DNA of 64,000 nt, taken from the NCBI GenBank assembly GCA_965660945.1, contig CBFIBS010000002.1, positions 252,053-316,052 on the forward strand, in the 5' to 3' direction. The notes beneath the pieces are model-generated. The model made no database searches. It saw only the letters and a list, made by a program, of their open reading frames with translations, and was not told the origin of the DNA. This DNA comes from UBA7985 sp002711265. Lineage in GTDB: Bacteria; Pseudomonadota; Alphaproteobacteria; UBA7985. Below, piece by piece: positions 8,223-16,748 of this stretch (its first letter is position 1; each line of letters begins with the position of its first letter). The translations under genes and the position numbers were made by a program.

Positions 8223-9584
8223 TTAACGGATCGCGGTCGAGGCCGGAAAGGCGCGGTGCTCGCATCGCGGCCGGGGGCAGAGGCGGCAGTTGGTACCGAT
8301 GGGGCCGGGTTCCTGCGCGTCGAGCCCATCGGCGTAGACCACCTGCTCGGCGAACTCGTAGGAACAGCCCAGCACCACGGTCAAGCGCCGTTGGGAGCGC
8401 CCCGCCTGCGGCACACCCTTTCTGATCGACTTGGCCACCGACAGAAAGGTCCCACCGTCGGGCAGTTGCACCTTATCGACGCCAAGGTTTCCCGGGTGCT
8501 GACCCGCGTTGACCACCGACCATGCCGGGCAGGTGCCGCCGTATCGTGAGATCGAAAACCCACCGGCGCTGAACCGCTTGGAAACGTTACCCGCCGCATC
8601 CATGCGCAGCATGAAGAAGGGCACCGCGCGCGTCCCGGGTCGCTGGAGCGAGGTTAGCCGGTGTACAACCTGCTCGAAACTGGCGCCGAAGCGGGCCTGT
8701 AGAATGTCGAGGTCGTGGCGGGTTTCCAGCGCAGCCTCCGAGAAGCGGGCGTAGGGCATCATCACTGCAGCCGCGAAGTAACTCTTGAGCGCGGTCAGCA
8801 TCATCGCGGCGCTGCTTGGCTGCCGGATTCCCATGGCTTCGACCAGCGCCAGCATCTCATCGCGCAAGCTGAGTTCAGCCACTGTCAGCCCCAGTGCAAA
8901 GACGCGGCTTTCCGGCGGCGCCAGCTCGTTGAAGATCAGCCGCTTGCCGTGCAGGTCGTGACGGAAGGCGGCAGTCTCCATCACGCGCGCCGGCATAGTA
9001 CGGACGACATGACCATGGGCCTCGGCAAGGTGGCGGCTGAGGTCGGCTTCAAGGTGGCTCTGCCGCAAACCGGCGTCGTTGGAGAGGGCTTCGGCTGCTG
9101 TTTCCAGCTGGGGAAAGTGGTTGTGGCGGTCTTCGAGCGCGTCGAGCAGTTCATCGACCTCGCTCGGCCGCCCGAGCAGCGTGCCGGGTACAGTGGCGGC
9201 GTCGGGCTGGCCGGAATTGCCGGCCTGAAAACGGGCGTAGAGCAGCTGCAGGGCGTCGGCGACCATGGGCACGCGCTCGACCGCCTCGCGCAGGTCCTGC
9301 CGCGTCAGATCTAGTTCCGCGAACAGGGGGTCGGACAGCACCTCGCGCAGACGGCCGGACTGGGCTTCGCTGTCATCGAGGGCGAATTCCTGAATATTGA
9401 CCCCGAAGGCGTCGCCCAGCCGCAGCAGAACGTTGACCGTAATCGGCCGCTGGTTGTGCTCGATCAGGTTCAGGTAAGCGGCCGAAATTCCCAGATCGTG
9501 GGCCATCTGGGCCTGTGTCACGCCTTCCTCGCGGCGGAGGCGGCGTAGCTTGTGACCGATGAAGAGTTTGCGTTCTGCTGCCAT
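8223..9584 (-). CDS. ScfR/RamB-type regulator (XRE helix-turn-helix, IrrE-like, DUF2083)
   Basis: This is a 453-residue regulator. Residues of about 8-65 form an XRE helix-turn-helix (HKLRRLRREEGVTQAQMA ... SAAYLNLIEHNQRPI). The middle resembles the ImmA/IrrE region, and the C-terminus matches DUF2083, ending with a cysteine cluster NCRLCPRPRCEHRAFP. This architecture is that of short-chain fatty acyl-CoA regulators such as RamB, PccR and MccR, which control glyoxylate, propionate or methylcitrate genes. It is divergent from isocitrate lyase, and the shared gap holds a TTTGTAAA-type palindrome, so control of aceA is a sound inference. The cysteine cluster could bind metal or a cluster, which is not proven. 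ATG 9584 follows a GGTGGAG site. Confidence 0.9.
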   Translation of the reverse strand: MAAERKLFIGHKLRRLRREEGVTQAQMAHDLGISAAYLNLIEHNQRPITVNVLLRLGDAFGVNIQEFALDDSEAQSGRLREVLSDPLFAELDLTRQDLREAVERVPMVADALQLLYARFQAGNSGQPDAATVPGTLLGRPSEVDELLDALEDRHNHFPQLETAAEALSNDAGLRQSHLEADLSRHLAEAHGHVVRTMPARVMETAAFRHDLHGKRLIFNELAPPESRVFALGLTVAELSLRDEMLALVEAMGIRQPSSAAMMLTALKSYFAAAVMMPYARFSEAALETRHDLDILQARFGASFEQVVHRLTSLQRPGTRAVPFFMLRMDAAGNVSKRFSAGGFSISRYGGTCPAWSVVNAGQHPGNLGVDKVQLPDGGTFLSVAKSIRKGVPQAGRSQRRLTVVLGCSYEFAEQVVYADGLDAQEPGPIGTNCRLCPRPRCEHRAFPASTAIR

Positions 9585-9631
9585 GGCTCCACCCCGAATA
9601 GATAATTCTTAACATGCCTTCACAATATTTG

Positions 9632-9649
9632 TTTGTAAATATTTACAAT
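9632..9649. promoter_or_regulatory. candidate operator of the ScfR-type regulator in the divergent aceA promoter region
   Basis: TTTGTAAA (9632-9639) faces its near mirror TTTACAAT (9642-9649) and together they contain a perfect 16-bp palindrome TTGTAAATATTTACAA (9633-9648). From memory, RamB/PccR-type regulators bind TTTGCAAA-like sites, so the match is close. A further TATTTGTTTG just upstream may extend the site. It sits about 50 bp from the regulator start and 180 bp from aceA. Confidence 0.6.
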
Positions 9650-9826
9650 CTTACTCGACCACGCCAGACGGTCGCACCCTGCCTTGGCACTATGGCATCG
9701 GAAACAACGCGGAACCGCCGCGGACCGGGGCTCAGAACCCCGCCATACTTTGCCCCTCAATCCGACCACCATGTCGATCAAGATCCACGACCCTGATTAC
9801 CGCGACCCAGACAAAGGAAACGCATC

Positions 9827-11152
9827 ATGAGCACGACCCGCCAGCAGCAGATCACCGACCTCCAGCAGGAGTGGGCCTCCAAACCGCGCTGGGCCAACGT
9901 CAAACGCGGTTACACCGCCGAAGACGTGGTGCGGCTGCGCGGGTCCGTGCAGCGCGAAAACACCCTCGCCCGCAACGGCGCCCGGAAGCTCTGGGACATG
10001 GTCAACCGCGACGGCGATGATCAGGCCGTTCGCTGCCTCGGCGCCCTGACCGGGGGTCAGGCGGTGCAGCAGGCCAAGGCGGGGATCGAAGCCATTTACC
10101 TCTCCGGCTGGCAAGTTGCCGCCGACGCCAACACCGCGCCGACCATGTACCCCGACCAGTCGCTGTACCCGGTAAATTCGGTTCCGGCCGTGGTCGAGCG
10201 GATCAATAACGCCTTCATCCGCGCCGATGAAATCCAATGGGCCAAGGGTATGAGCCCGGAAGACGAGGGCGGTATTGACTACTTCCTTCCCATTGTTGCC
10301 GACGCAGAGGCTGGCTTTGGCGGCGTCCTTAACGCCTTTGAGCTGGCTAAAGGCCTGATTTCCGCCGGCGCTGCCGGGGTCCACTTCGAGGACCAACTGG
10401 CGTCGGTAAAAAAGTGCGGTCACATGGGCGGCAAGGTGCTCGTTCCAACCCAGGAAGCCGTGCAAAAGCTGATCTCGGCACGTCTTGCCTCCGACGTGCT
10501 GGGAACGGACACGATCATTCTGGCGCGGACAGACGCCAATGCCGCCAACCTGATCACCTCTGACGTTGACCCCTACGACGCACCCTTCGTCACCGGCGAG
10601 CGCACGTCTGAGGGCTTCTTCGTCACCAACCCTGGGCTGGATCAGGCGATTGCCCGCGGCCTCGCGTACGCCCCCTATGCCGATTTGATCTGGTGTGAGA
10701 CCGCGACGCCCGACCTCGACGAAGCCCGCCGTTTTGCCGAGGCGATCAAGAAGGAATATCCGGACCAGCTGCTGTCCTACAACTGCTCGCCGTCCTTCAA
10801 CTGGAAGCGCAACCTCGACGACGCGACCATTGCCAAGTTCCAGACCGAGCTGGCGGCCATGGGCTACCGCTACCAGTTCATCACGCTCGCCGGCATCCAC
10901 GCCATGTGGAATTCGATGTTCCGGCTGGCCAACGACTACGCCGCGCGCGGCATGTCGGCCTACGTCGAACTGCAGGAGCAGGAATTTGCCGACGCCGACC
11001 GGGGCTACACCTTCGTTTCGCACCAGCAGGAAGTCGGCGCCGGATACTTCGACGATGTCACCACGACGATCCAGGGCGGTACGTCCTCAGTGACCGCGCT
11101 GACCGGCTCGACCGAGGAAGAGCAATTCAACGTCCGCGCCGCGGCGTCCTGA
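9827..11152 (+). CDS. aceA: isocitrate lyase
   Basis: This 441-residue enzyme splits isocitrate into glyoxylate and succinate, the first step of the glyoxylate shunt used for growth on acetate or fatty acids. The catalytic loop KKCGHMGGKVLVPTQEA is intact with Cys197, and metal and substrate regions such as PIVADAEAGFGG and HFEDQL are present. AAAGGAAA precedes the ATG. Malate synthase is not in the window. The divergent ScfR-type gene and the palindrome at 9633-9648 suggest acyl-CoA-responsive control. Confidence 0.98.
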   Translation: MSTTRQQQITDLQQEWASKPRWANVKRGYTAEDVVRLRGSVQRENTLARNGARKLWDMVNRDGDDQAVRCLGALTGGQAVQQAKAGIEAIYLSGWQVAADANTAPTMYPDQSLYPVNSVPAVVERINNAFIRADEIQWAKGMSPEDEGGIDYFLPIVADAEAGFGGVLNAFELAKGLISAGAAGVHFEDQLASVKKCGHMGGKVLVPTQEAVQKLISARLASDVLGTDTIILARTDANAANLITSDVDPYDAPFVTGERTSEGFFVTNPGLDQAIARGLAYAPYADLIWCETATPDLDEARRFAEAIKKEYPDQLLSYNCSPSFNWKRNLDDATIAKFQTELAAMGYRYQFITLAGIHAMWNSMFRLANDYAARGMSAYVELQEQEFADADRGYTFVSHQQEVGAGYFDDVTTTIQGGTSSVTALTGSTEEEQFNVRAAAS

Positions 11153-11170
11153 TCACCCCCGCCGCGCCCC

Positions 11171-11192
11171 GCCCGATCCTTTGGGATCGGGC
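11171..11192 (+). terminator. strong hairpin after aceA
   Basis: GCCCGATCC, a TTTG loop and GGATCGGGC form a perfect 9-bp GC-rich stem 18 nt after the aceA stop and 36 nt before the DUF4170 start. No T-run follows, so it may be an attenuator or a 3' stabiliser rather than a full intrinsic terminator. Confidence 0.55.
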
Positions 11193-11228
11193 TCAAGGCC
11201 CCACCCTATGAGTACTGGAGACCAGACC

Positions 11229-11495
11229 ATGCAAGCACCTGCTGCAAACCGGCCTCAACCCGAGGCTCAGACCGACAAGACCTTTTTCTACGTCATTGGC
11301 GGTGAGTTTACCGACACCTCGTTCGAAGAAGTCCTGACCCGCTCCAACCAGATCCACGGGCCGTTCCGGTCCCACGATGAAGCCATGAGCAAGTGGCGCT
11401 CCCTGTCGTTCCAGTCCACGGGCAACGCACAGGTTCGCTACGAGATCGCGGAAGTGGCCCACCGCATGGACCGCCGCACCATCCTGCTCGGCTGA
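11229..11495 (+). CDS. DUF4170 domain protein
   Basis: This 88-residue protein contains FYVIGGEFTDTSFEEV, GPFRSHDEAMSKWRSLSF and AQVRYEIAEV, a pattern typical of DUF4170, a small alphaproteobacterial family of unknown function. It is predicted cytosolic with no membrane segment. ATG 11229 was chosen because GGAG lies 8 nt upstream; two earlier in-frame ATGs lie in or near the hairpin that follows aceA and lack a site. Co-transcription with aceA past the hairpin is possible. Confidence 0.85.
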   Translation: MQAPAANRPQPEAQTDKTFFYVIGGEFTDTSFEEVLTRSNQIHGPFRSHDEAMSKWRSLSFQSTGNAQVRYEIAEVAHRMDRRTILLG

Positions 11496-11565
11496 TCAGG
11501 GCGGCCACGGGAGTCTGACTGACCCTCCATCTCCGTCAGTCACGCCGGCGACGAGGCTGAGACCC

Positions 11566-12609
11566 TCAGTCTTCGTTGCCGGTCACCGAGGTCCGTTCGA
11601 GGGCGTCGAGGAAGGTCTGGGTCGCTGCATCCCACGAGAAGCCTTCCGCATAGGTCCGCGCTGCTTCCGATGACAGCTCCAGCGACCGCAGGCAGGCTGC
11701 CTGCAAATCCTCGCTCAGCGTGCCGACCGCAGGGTCGGTGATCACGTCCTTCGGGCCGGTGACTGGATAGGCCGCGACCGGCGTTCCAGCCGCGCAGGCC
11801 TCCAGCAGGACCAGTCCGAAGGTATCGGTTTTCGAAGGAAACACGAACACGTCCGAGTCCGCGTAGGCCCCGGCGAGCTCGTCACCGTGCAGCGGGCCGG
11901 TGAACACGGCGTCGGTGTACTTGGCCTTGAGCGAATCATAGGATGGCCCGGAGCCTACGATCATTTTCGTCCCCGGCAGATCGAGCTGCAGGAAGCTCTC
12001 GATATTCTTCTCCACCGCGACCCGGCCAACATAGACGAACACCGGGCGCTGCAGGTCCGCGACGTGCGTCGACGGCTTCTTGGACGGGTGGAACAGCTCC
12101 AGATCGACCCCGCGCGGCCACAGGTGGGTGTGCTTGATGCCGAAGCCGGCCAGCTCGTCAGCCATGCCCTGATTGGTCACAAGCACCCGCTGCGCAGGGC
12201 GGTGAAACCACTCCAGCCAGCGCCAGAACCAGCGCGCGGGAATGCCCGTGCGCTCGTTGATGTACTCGGCGAGCTTGGTGTGGAAGGAGGTGGTGAAGGG
12301 GATCTTGTTGCGCTGGCAGAAGGCCCGCGCGGCCATGCCCAGCGGGCCTTCGGTGGCCACATGGATGGCGTCGATCGCACCCTTTTCCCGGATAATGGCC
12401 TTGATCCGGCGGCTGACAGCACCTGGCCAGAACAGCGCCAGCCCGATTTCCTTGTACATCGGCATGGGCATATTGATCCGGAACTGGTCCGGGGTGATGC
12501 GGCTGAAGGTGTGACCCTTGTCCTCGACGATAGCCCGGGTGGTGTCGAGCGTCCGAACCACGCCGTTGATCTGCGGATGCCAGGCATCACTCACCAGAAG
12601 AATGTGCAT
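11566..12609 (-). CDS. GT4-family glycosyltransferase (MgtA-like)
   Basis: This 347-residue GT-B glycosyltransferase begins ILLVSDAWHPQINGVVRTL. A nucleotide-sugar domain includes VYVGRVAVEKNIESFL and SKTDTFGLVLLEACAAGTP, the GT4 E-x7-E region with Asp in place of the first Glu. The closest characterised relatives are GDP-mannose-dependent mannosyltransferases and glycolipid glycosyltransferases. Its ATG overlaps the stop of the upstream LpxH-like gene (TGATG), so the two are translationally coupled and probably act on the same envelope lipid. The acceptor is unknown. Confidence 0.9.
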   Translation of the reverse strand: MHILLVSDAWHPQINGVVRTLDTTRAIVEDKGHTFSRITPDQFRINMPMPMYKEIGLALFWPGAVSRRIKAIIREKGAIDAIHVATEGPLGMAARAFCQRNKIPFTTSFHTKLAEYINERTGIPARWFWRWLEWFHRPAQRVLVTNQGMADELAGFGIKHTHLWPRGVDLELFHPSKKPSTHVADLQRPVFVYVGRVAVEKNIESFLQLDLPGTKMIVGSGPSYDSLKAKYTDAVFTGPLHGDELAGAYADSDVFVFPSKTDTFGLVLLEACAAGTPVAAYPVTGPKDVITDPAVGTLSEDLQAACLRSLELSSEAARTYAEGFSWDAATQTFLDALERTSVTGNED

Positions 12610-13379
12610 CAGCCGACGCGCTCCTTTTGTTCAAGCAGGCCCTCGTCGGACCAGTACAGCAGGCTCAGTTGCCCATCCGCGTCCTCGACCAGCGCCGTGC
12701 ACGACTCAACCCAGTCCCCGCAGTTAGCGTAGGTAAACCCGCCCTTTGTGTTCAGCGCGGGGCGGTGAATGTGCCCGGCGACCGCGCCGACGGCGTCGCG
12801 TTCGGTCGCTTCCCGGCGCAGGCCGCGTTCGAAGGCGCCCTGGGGCTGGAAGATTCGCTTGGACAGGCTCTTGGCCTGCGCGGGCAGATTGTTGGCCCAG
12901 TCCAGACCCGGCACCCGCGAAACCTGCCGCATCCCGGCTGTATAGTATTCGTAAATCAGGTGTCCGAACTTCGACAGCCAGGTCATGTTGTTCGTGACGA
13001 CATCAAACTGATCGCCGTGGGTGACGTAGAACCGGCGTCCGTCCGCGAGGGTGAGCGTATCGCTGAGCCGCAGCTCGACCCCGGCAAATCGTTCGACCGG
13101 CAGCACCCCGCGCACCATGTCGTCATGGTTGCCAGGGATGTAGACCACACGCGTCCCATTCTTAACCTGAGCAAAGATAGCTTCCAGCACCTGCTCGTCA
13201 GTATCGGTCCAGACCCAGTGCCGCTGCAGCGCCCAGCCGTCGACGATGTCGCCGACAAGGTATAGCGTCTCGCACGAGAGGCCACGTAGGAACGTCAGCA
13301 GCGTCGCGCTGCGAACCCCCGTCATGCCCAGATGCGTGTCCGAAATGAACACGGTGCGATATGCCGTCGTGGCCGTCAT
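12609..13379 (-). CDS. LpxH-like metallophosphoesterase
   Basis: This 256-residue calcineurin-type phosphoesterase has the full metal motif set: SDTHLG, LVGDIVDGW, PGNHDDMVRG, YVTHGDQFD and AGHIHRP. The family includes UDP-2,3-diacylglucosamine pyrophosphatase LpxH of lipid A synthesis, but this subgroup, paired with a GT4 enzyme, also covers other envelope phosphatases, so LpxH activity is not certain. It overlaps the glycosyltransferase by one base. It is divergent from the HpaI-like gene across 160 bp. Confidence 0.87.
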   Translation of the reverse strand: MTATTAYRTVFISDTHLGMTGVRSATLLTFLRGLSCETLYLVGDIVDGWALQRHWVWTDTDEQVLEAIFAQVKNGTRVVYIPGNHDDMVRGVLPVERFAGVELRLSDTLTLADGRRFYVTHGDQFDVVTNNMTWLSKFGHLIYEYYTAGMRQVSRVPGLDWANNLPAQAKSLSKRIFQPQGAFERGLRREATERDAVGAVAGHIHRPALNTKGGFTYANCGDWVESCTALVEDADGQLSLLYWSDEGLLEQKERVG

Positions 13380-13539
13380 GCTGGTCCGATTGCTCGTGAT
13401 ATTCCCTGTTGCAGCCCTTGTAGGGGTCGGCTTTGGCCAATCCTAGGTCAAAAAAAGCAAGTCCGAACTGCTGAGGGTGATCGACAAGCAGCGTGGGCTG
13501 GCTAAACTCGCGCCGGAACAGGTGCAGGAGGACAGGCCC

Positions 13540-14328
13540 ATGCGGCCCAACAAAATTCGGGAAATCTGGAAATCGGGTGGCGTGGTCGCAAACGGCTGGC
13601 TGGCGACACCCGCCGCCTTTACGGCCGAGGTCATGGCGCACTGCGGCTGGGACAGCATCACCGTGGACATGCAGCACGGGCTGATGGACTACCAGATTGC
13701 GGTTTCGCAGTTTCAGGCGATCTCGACCACCGACGTGGTGCCCTTCGTGCGCGTGCCGTGGCTGGATGCCGGGATGATCATGAAGGTGCTGGACGCCGGC
13801 GCCTACGGCGTCATCTGCCCTATGATCAACAACGGTGACGATGCCCGCCAGTTCGTGCACTACGCCTCCTACCCCCCGCTGGGCACACGCTCGTTCGGGC
13901 CGATCCGCGCCTCGATCTACGGCGGCAGCGACTACACCGACAAGGCCAACGACGAAATCATCCGCATGGCCATGGTCGAAACAGCGGAAGGCCTCGACCG
14001 GGTCGAGGAAATCGTTGGCACCGAGGGCATCGACGCGATCTACGTCGGCCCCAATGATCTTGCCAATGCGCTGGGGCAGCGCCCGAGGCTGGACACGGAA
14101 AACGAGGTGGTGCTCAAGGCCTTTGAGAAGATCATCGCCGCCTGCCGCGCCGCCGGAAAGCCGGTGGGCCTGCACAACGGCACCGCCCCTTACGCTTTAC
14201 GGATGATCGAAATGGGCTTCCAGTTCGTCACCGTGCAGTCCGACGCCGGGATCCTACGCAACGCTGCCACCGCGATCGTTGCCGAGATCAAGGGCGGGGC
14301 CGCGAAGATCGACACGTCTTCGTACTGA
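13540..14328 (+). CDS. HpcH/HpaI-family aldolase
   Basis: This is a 262-residue class II aldolase. It keeps the catalytic VDMQHG motif, the metal and substrate loop CPMINNGDDARQFV, MVETAEGLDRVEEI and YVGPNDLANALG. Family members cleave 4-hydroxy-2-ketoheptanedioate or related 2-keto-3-deoxy acids to pyruvate plus an aldehyde. The substrate here is not shown. No other genes of the homoprotocatechuate route are adjacent, although a meta-cleavage set lies near 57-60 kb. ATG 13540 follows an AGGAGG site 9 nt upstream; the longer frame starting at 13477 is not supported. Confidence 0.92.
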   Translation: MRPNKIREIWKSGGVVANGWLATPAAFTAEVMAHCGWDSITVDMQHGLMDYQIAVSQFQAISTTDVVPFVRVPWLDAGMIMKVLDAGAYGVICPMINNGDDARQFVHYASYPPLGTRSFGPIRASIYGGSDYTDKANDEIIRMAMVETAEGLDRVEEIVGTEGIDAIYVGPNDLANALGQRPRLDTENEVVLKAFEKIIAACRAAGKPVGLHNGTAPYALRMIEMGFQFVTVQSDAGILRNAATAIVAEIKGGAAKIDTSSY

Positions 14329-14361
14329 GCCATCCCCTCGCGGTGGTCGGCGGTTCGCTGG

Positions 14362-15390
14362 CTACATCCAGTCCAGCACCGCCGGCAACAGTGGCGCGTC
14401 AGCTGGCGGCATGGGCAGTTCGCGCAGCTCGGCCTTGGAGACCCACTTCAGCGCCTGTCCTTCCTGCCCCTTGGGCTCGCCCTGCCACTTGTTGATCGCA
14501 TAGAGCGGCATCATCAGATGAAAGGTGGGATAGGCGTGGCTGGCGAAGGTCAGAGGCGCCAGACAGCCTTCGCCGACGTCGATGCCCAGCTCTTCTTTCA
14601 GCTCCCGGATCAGCGCGGTCTCCGGGGACTCAAGCGCCTCGATCTTGCCGCCAGGGAACTCCCACAGACCCGCAAGGGACTTGCCCGCCGGGCGCTGGGC
14701 GACCAGCACGCGGTCGGCTGTGTCGAACAGGGCAGCGGCGACGACCCAGACCACCGGCACAGAGCGCTCCAGCTGCGGTTGGGCGGTGCAGCCCCCGCTG
14801 AAGAGAAACTCTTCGAACTCAGCAAGGGTCATGCGGGTTGCCAGATTCGGCTGTCGGCCACTGTGCACGGTGTCGATGCTGTCCTCGGTCCAGTCCTCAA
14901 ACCCCACCTTTTCCAGCACGCGGCGCGACGCCGGATTATCGAGGAGCACGCCGCTGGTCACCGTCTCGACCTCCATGAAGCGGAAGGCGAAGGTGAGCAC
15001 GTGGAAGGCTGCTTCGGTCGCCACACCCCGCCCCCAGGCCGAGGGCGCGTACCAGTATCCAAGCTCCCAGCAGGGAGCATTGTCAGCCTCAAACAGACGA
15101 AGTGAAATCACGCCGAGCCGGGCGCCTGTTGCCCGGTCAGCGACCATCCAGCTCACCTGCTCCCGCGCTTCAAACAGGGCCTTCACCTGCCCCAGATAGT
15201 CAGCCGCGCCGTCATCCGGATAGGGGTGCGGCACGCTCGACAGCCGCTGGGCCACTTCCCACTTTGAGGCCTCCGCCTGCACGAAGGCCAGATGCTGTTC
15301 AGCGATTGGTTCGAGCCGCAGTTTGGGCGTGTGAAACGTAATCTGTTCACCGGCGTCGGGGAACCAGTTGCAGCCGCGGTTCACGGTCAT
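14362..15390 (-). CDS. fused GNAT acetyltransferase and MutT-type Nudix hydrolase
   Basis: This is one 342-residue frame with two enzymes. Residues of about 17-195 are a RimJ-like GNAT domain (TPKLRLEPIAEQHL, GYWYAPSAWGRGVATEA, NPASRRVLEKVGF). Residues of about 210-342 are a Nudix domain whose box at 247-270 (GGKIEALESPETAL then IRELKEELGI) matches GX5EX7REUXEEXGU. The Nudix half resembles MutT, which removes 8-oxo-dGTP. Its ATG overlaps the argJ stop by 4 nt (ATGA), implying coupling. I recall these as separate neighbouring genes after argJ in many alphaproteobacteria, so the fusion is notable. No frameshift is needed to join them. Confidence 0.92.
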   Translation of the reverse strand: MTVNRGCNWFPDAGEQITFHTPKLRLEPIAEQHLAFVQAEASKWEVAQRLSSVPHPYPDDGAADYLGQVKALFEAREQVSWMVADRATGARLGVISLRLFEADNAPCWELGYWYAPSAWGRGVATEAAFHVLTFAFRFMEVETVTSGVLLDNPASRRVLEKVGFEDWTEDSIDTVHSGRQPNLATRMTLAEFEEFLFSGGCTAQPQLERSVPVVWVVAAALFDTADRVLVAQRPAGKSLAGLWEFPGGKIEALESPETALIRELKEELGIDVGEGCLAPLTFASHAYPTFHLMMPLYAINKWQGEPKGQEGQALKWVSKAELRELPMPPADAPLLPAVLDWM

Positions 15391-16652
15391 GACCGATAGT
15401 CCGCGTTGATGCTGATGTAGCCGTGGGTCAGGTCGCAGGTGCGCACCCGGGCCGTGCCGTCACCCAGCCCGAGGTCGACGCGAATGTCGATTTCCGCAGC
15501 GGTCATGTAGCCCGAGACTGCTTCCTCGCTGTAACCGGGGTCGCGCAGACCCCCGCTCGCGACCTGATGCGGGCCGAACCAGATGGAAAGCCGGTCGCGG
15601 TCGGCGGCTTCACCCGCCTTGCCCACGGCCATCACCACACGGCCCCAGTTGGCGTCTTCACCGGCAATCGCCGTTTTGACGAGCGGCGAGTTGGCGATCG
15701 ACAGCCCGATGGTGCGCGCAGCAGCAGCGCTTTCCGCGCCCTCAACGGTGATGGTGATCAGCTTGCTGGCCCCCTCACCGTCGCGGGCAATCTGCTCGGC
15801 GAGCTGATCGCAGACGCTGAAGATAGCGGCTTCGACCGCCTGCAGGTCGGCGTCCGTGCTGACGGCAGCGCCGCTGCCCAGCCCGAAGGCGAGGACGGTG
15901 TCGCTGGTCGAGGTATCGCTGTCGACGGTCATGGCGTTGAAGGTCTGGTCGGCGGCGCGGCTCAGAACGCCTTTCAGCCAGCTGGCTTCGACCGCTGCAT
16001 CGATGAAAACATAACCGAGCATGGTCGCCATATCCGGGGCGATCATGCCCGACCCCTTGGCAATGCCGACCACGGACACGGCCCTGTTACCGGAACAGGC
16101 GGCTTCGGCCTGCGCCCACTTGGCGAAGGTATCGGTGGTGGCGATGGCGGCGGCGGCGGCCTCCAGCGAGGCTTCTGCGGCGTCCTCGGTCAGCCGGACC
16201 GCGGCAGCACCGATGGCTTCTGCTTCCAGCGGCTCGCCGATCACCCCGGTTGAGGACAGCAGCACGGCTTCGGGCGCACAGCCCAGCGCCCCGGCCACGG
16301 CAGCGGCAGTATGGGCGCAGGCCTGTGCACCGACCGCACCGGTAAAGGCATTGGCGTTCCCGGCGTTGATCAGCAGCGCCCGGACCGTGTTGCCGGCAGC
16401 AGAACCGGCAGACGGCGTGCCGCCCTGCAGCACCGAGCGGCACCAGTCCACCGGCGCGCTCGGGCACTTGGAGCGGGTGAACACCCCCGCCACCGAGGTC
16501 TGGTCCGGCAGCACGAACAGGGTCACGTCCGCCCGACCCCGGTAACGGGTCCCGGAGTTTCCGGTCGCCACACGCAGTCCCTTCAGGACCGGCAGGGCAG
16601 GCATATCAGCGGGCTTGAGCGGCGAAACAGGCAGTTGATCCATCATCGTCAT
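15387..16652 (-). CDS. argJ: bifunctional glutamate N-acetyltransferase / amino-acid acetyltransferase ArgJ
   Basis: This 421-residue protein carries the ArgJ motifs LINAGNANAFTG, LLSSTGVIGEPL and KGSGMIAPDMATML, the last being the self-cleavage site at the Thr that becomes the catalytic nucleophile of the beta subunit. ArgJ moves the acetyl group from N-acetylornithine to glutamate in the arginine cycle. Start codons cluster at 16652, 16646 and 16643; I use 16652, but the site upstream is weak. The longer frame reaching 17057 overlaps the divergent barnase-like gene and is rejected. Its stop overlaps the GNAT-Nudix start. Confidence 0.96.
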   Translation of the reverse strand: MTMMDQLPVSPLKPADMPALPVLKGLRVATGNSGTRYRGRADVTLFVLPDQTSVAGVFTRSKCPSAPVDWCRSVLQGGTPSAGSAAGNTVRALLINAGNANAFTGAVGAQACAHTAAAVAGALGCAPEAVLLSSTGVIGEPLEAEAIGAAAVRLTEDAAEASLEAAAAAIATTDTFAKWAQAEAACSGNRAVSVVGIAKGSGMIAPDMATMLGYVFIDAAVEASWLKGVLSRAADQTFNAMTVDSDTSTSDTVLAFGLGSGAAVSTDADLQAVEAAIFSVCDQLAEQIARDGEGASKLITITVEGAESAAAARTIGLSIANSPLVKTAIAGEDANWGRVVMAVGKAGEAADRDRLSIWFGPHQVASGGLRDPGYSEEAVSGYMTAAEIDIRVDLGLGDGTARVRTCDLTHGYISINADYRS

Positions 16653-16748
16653 CCGATACAAACGCAGGGTCGAGGCCCGCAATCCGGCGCGCCCATGGCC
16701 CTGAATGGCCTCAGGAAAACACGGTTTTCGCCGCAGGAGAACTGCCAG

